Origin: Halioglobus sp.
Lineage (GTDB): Bacteria; Pseudomonadota; Gammaproteobacteria; Pseudomonadales; Halieaceae
Length of the DNA: 64,000 nt
Reading direction: 5' to 3'
Assembly (NCBI GenBank): GCA_029246385.1
Contig: JAQWNG010000002.1
Coordinates: 124,001-188,000 of the forward strand
Shown here: piece after piece, positions 63,130 to 64,000 of the stretch
How the letters are laid out: every line of letters begins with the position of its first letter
Position numbering within the stretch: position 1 is the stretch's first letter
Notes under the pieces: model-generated
What the model saw: only the letters and a program-made list of their open reading frames with translations
What the model was told of the DNA's origin: nothing
Databases searched by the model: none
Made by a program: the position numbers and the translations under genes

Positions 63130-64000
63130 ATGCGATTTGGCGGACTTAAAAATTTATGCCTTGTTCTAACTTGCTTTGCCCTAATGGCCTGCGGCAGAGG
63201 CGAGTCTAATGTCGCTCAGGGCAATCGCGAAGCGATACTGCACTTTGGAAATGGCGCAGAACCCCAGGGCTTGGATCCGCACGTTGTTACTGGGATTCCA
63301 GAAAGCCTGATCATAAATGCGCTGTTCGAAGGCCTCACCGTCAAAAACCCTTACACGCTGGAGTCAGAACCCGGCGTAGCGCAGCGCTGGGACATCAGCG
63401 ACGACGGTATGACCATTACGTTTCATCTTAACCCCCAAGCCAAGTGGTCCAACGGTGATCCTATGACCGCAGAGGATTACGTCTGGTCATGGCGGCGGGC
63501 ACTGAACCCGGGCATGGGCAATCAATATGGCTATATGCTGTACCCGCTGAAGAATGCCGAGGAGTTTGCGACTGGAAAAATTGACGATTTCTCTGAGGTC
63601 GGCGTCAAAGCTATCGATGATCACACATTACAGGTGCAGCTCAACACGCCCACACCCTATTTCATACAGCTGATGGACCATCACAGCACCTTCGCTCTGC
63701 ATCGACCCACCATCCAAAAGCACGGCAAGGACACTGGCCGCTTTACGCCGTGGACCAGAGTGGAAAACATCGTCAGTAACGGCCCCTTTCGTCTCAAAGA
63801 ATGGCAGCTGAATCGCCGCCTCAGTGTTGAAAAAAGTGACACGTACTGGGACCGAGATCGGGTACAACTCAGTGGCATCGTGTTCTATCCCACGGAGAAT
63901 ATTTCCAGCGAAGAGCGCATGTTTCGGGTAGAACAACTGCATTACACACAGACTATTCCGCTAGAGAAAATGCCTGTATATCGCGCGATGAAAGACAGCC
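63130..64000 (+). CDS. Oligopeptide ABC transporter substrate-binding lipoprotein, OppA-like (C-terminal part outside window)
   Basis: The 290 codons present begin with a lipoprotein signal (MRFGGLKNLCLVLTCFALMAC, lipobox LMAC, Cys at about 21). The family 5 solute-binding domain follows, with NGAEPQGLDPHVVTG, NALFEGLTVKNP, GVAQRWDISDDGMTITFHL and WSNGDPMTAEDYVWSWRRAL, all standard for OppA/MppA. The gene is open at 64000; the full protein would be about 530-550 residues, and the oppBCDF genes may follow outside the window. It lies 153 bases downstream of the citrate-synthase-like gene. Confidence 0.92.
   Translation, partial: MRFGGLKNLCLVLTCFALMACGRGESNVAQGNREAILHFGNGAEPQGLDPHVVTGIPESLIINALFEGLTVKNPYTLESEPGVAQRWDISDDGMTITFHLNPQAKWSNGDPMTAEDYVWSWRRALNPGMGNQYGYMLYPLKNAEEFATGKIDDFSEVGVKAIDDHTLQVQLNTPTPYFIQLMDHHSTFALHRPTIQKHGKDTGRFTPWTRVENIVSNGPFRLKEWQLNRRLSVEKSDTYWDRDRVQLSGIVFYPTENISSEERMFRVEQLHYTQTIPLEKMPVYRAMKDS

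Noticed and set aside
51215-63376. Short near-match GAGTCAGAACCCGG at about 51220 and 63361
   Set aside because: It is part of two coding regions at different codons and is short enough to occur by chance, so it is not a repeat.
1-64000. CRISPR array, prophage, transposase or integron structures
   Set aside because: I saw no spaced direct repeats, no phage structural or integrase genes and no transposase reading frames in the window.

Overview
The window looks like ordinary chromosome from a free-living, probably marine, gammaproteobacterium of the Halieaceae/Spongiibacteraceae type (OM60/NOR5-like). This is inferred from gene content: many acyl-CoA enzymes, terpene/steroid-type catabolism genes, a SelO pseudokinase, NhaA, a SulP transporter and lipid acyltransferases. 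Base composition is close to balanced and fairly even. I see no phage, plasmid, insertion sequence, CRISPR array or rRNA. Genes are dense on both strands, in short operons separated by small gaps. Several gaps hold decayed gene fragments.

Layout, 0-25 kb. A 5'-partial acyl-CoA synthetase (minus) diverges from a three-gene plus-strand operon: an alkyl-DHAP-synthase-like flavoprotein, a GlpD-type glycerol-3-phosphate dehydrogenase and an FGGY kinase. Next come a coiled-coil protein, an N-acyl-D-amino-acid deacylase-like amidohydrolase, a prokaryotic pentameric ligand-gated ion channel, a ChaA-like cation/proton exchanger, a DUF3604 protein with a membrane partner, a sulfotransferase, an Lgt-like membrane protein, a lytic transglycosylase, an S4 RNA-binding protein, a HAD hydrolase, a retropepsin-like protease, a metallophosphoesterase, a methyltransferase and a sterol-desaturase-family hydroxylase.

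Layout, 24-45 kb. An enoyl-CoA hydratase and an MFS efflux pump precede a four-gene operon (atuA-, atuC-, atuE- and atuF-like) that fits carboxylation of a branched acyl-CoA, as in acyclic terpene (citronellol/geraniol) breakdown. After a gap with two decayed genes come DedA, a second amidohydrolase, SelO, a single-chain fusion of dihydroorotate dehydrogenase with its electron-transfer subunit, NhaA, a tRNA-Val(GAC), a tandem pair of acyl-CoA dehydrogenases and an extended SDR reductase.

Layout, 45-64 kb. A phospholipid block (HAD-PlsC fusion, PlsB, GpsA) is followed by a PBP7-type DD-endopeptidase, a small beta-barrel protein, a KshA-like Rieske oxygenase, glutaryl-CoA dehydrogenase, agmatinase, a SulP transporter, an NTF2-like protein, a second GlpD, a LysR regulator divergent from a citrate-synthase-like gene, and a 3'-partial oligopeptide-binding lipoprotein.

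Main theme: glycerol-3-phosphate/DHAP and acyl-CoA chemistry recur. There are two GlpD paralogues, GpsA, PlsB, PlsC, an AGPS-like enzyme and a glycerol-kinase-fold protein, so the strain may make or process ether-linked glycerolipids. I did not find a clearly new defence or mobile system. The most notable items are the AGPS-like operon, the ion channel, the PyrD-PyrK fusion, the deletion scar joining two truncated genes near 20.1 kb and the altered catalytic position in the citrate-synthase-like protein.
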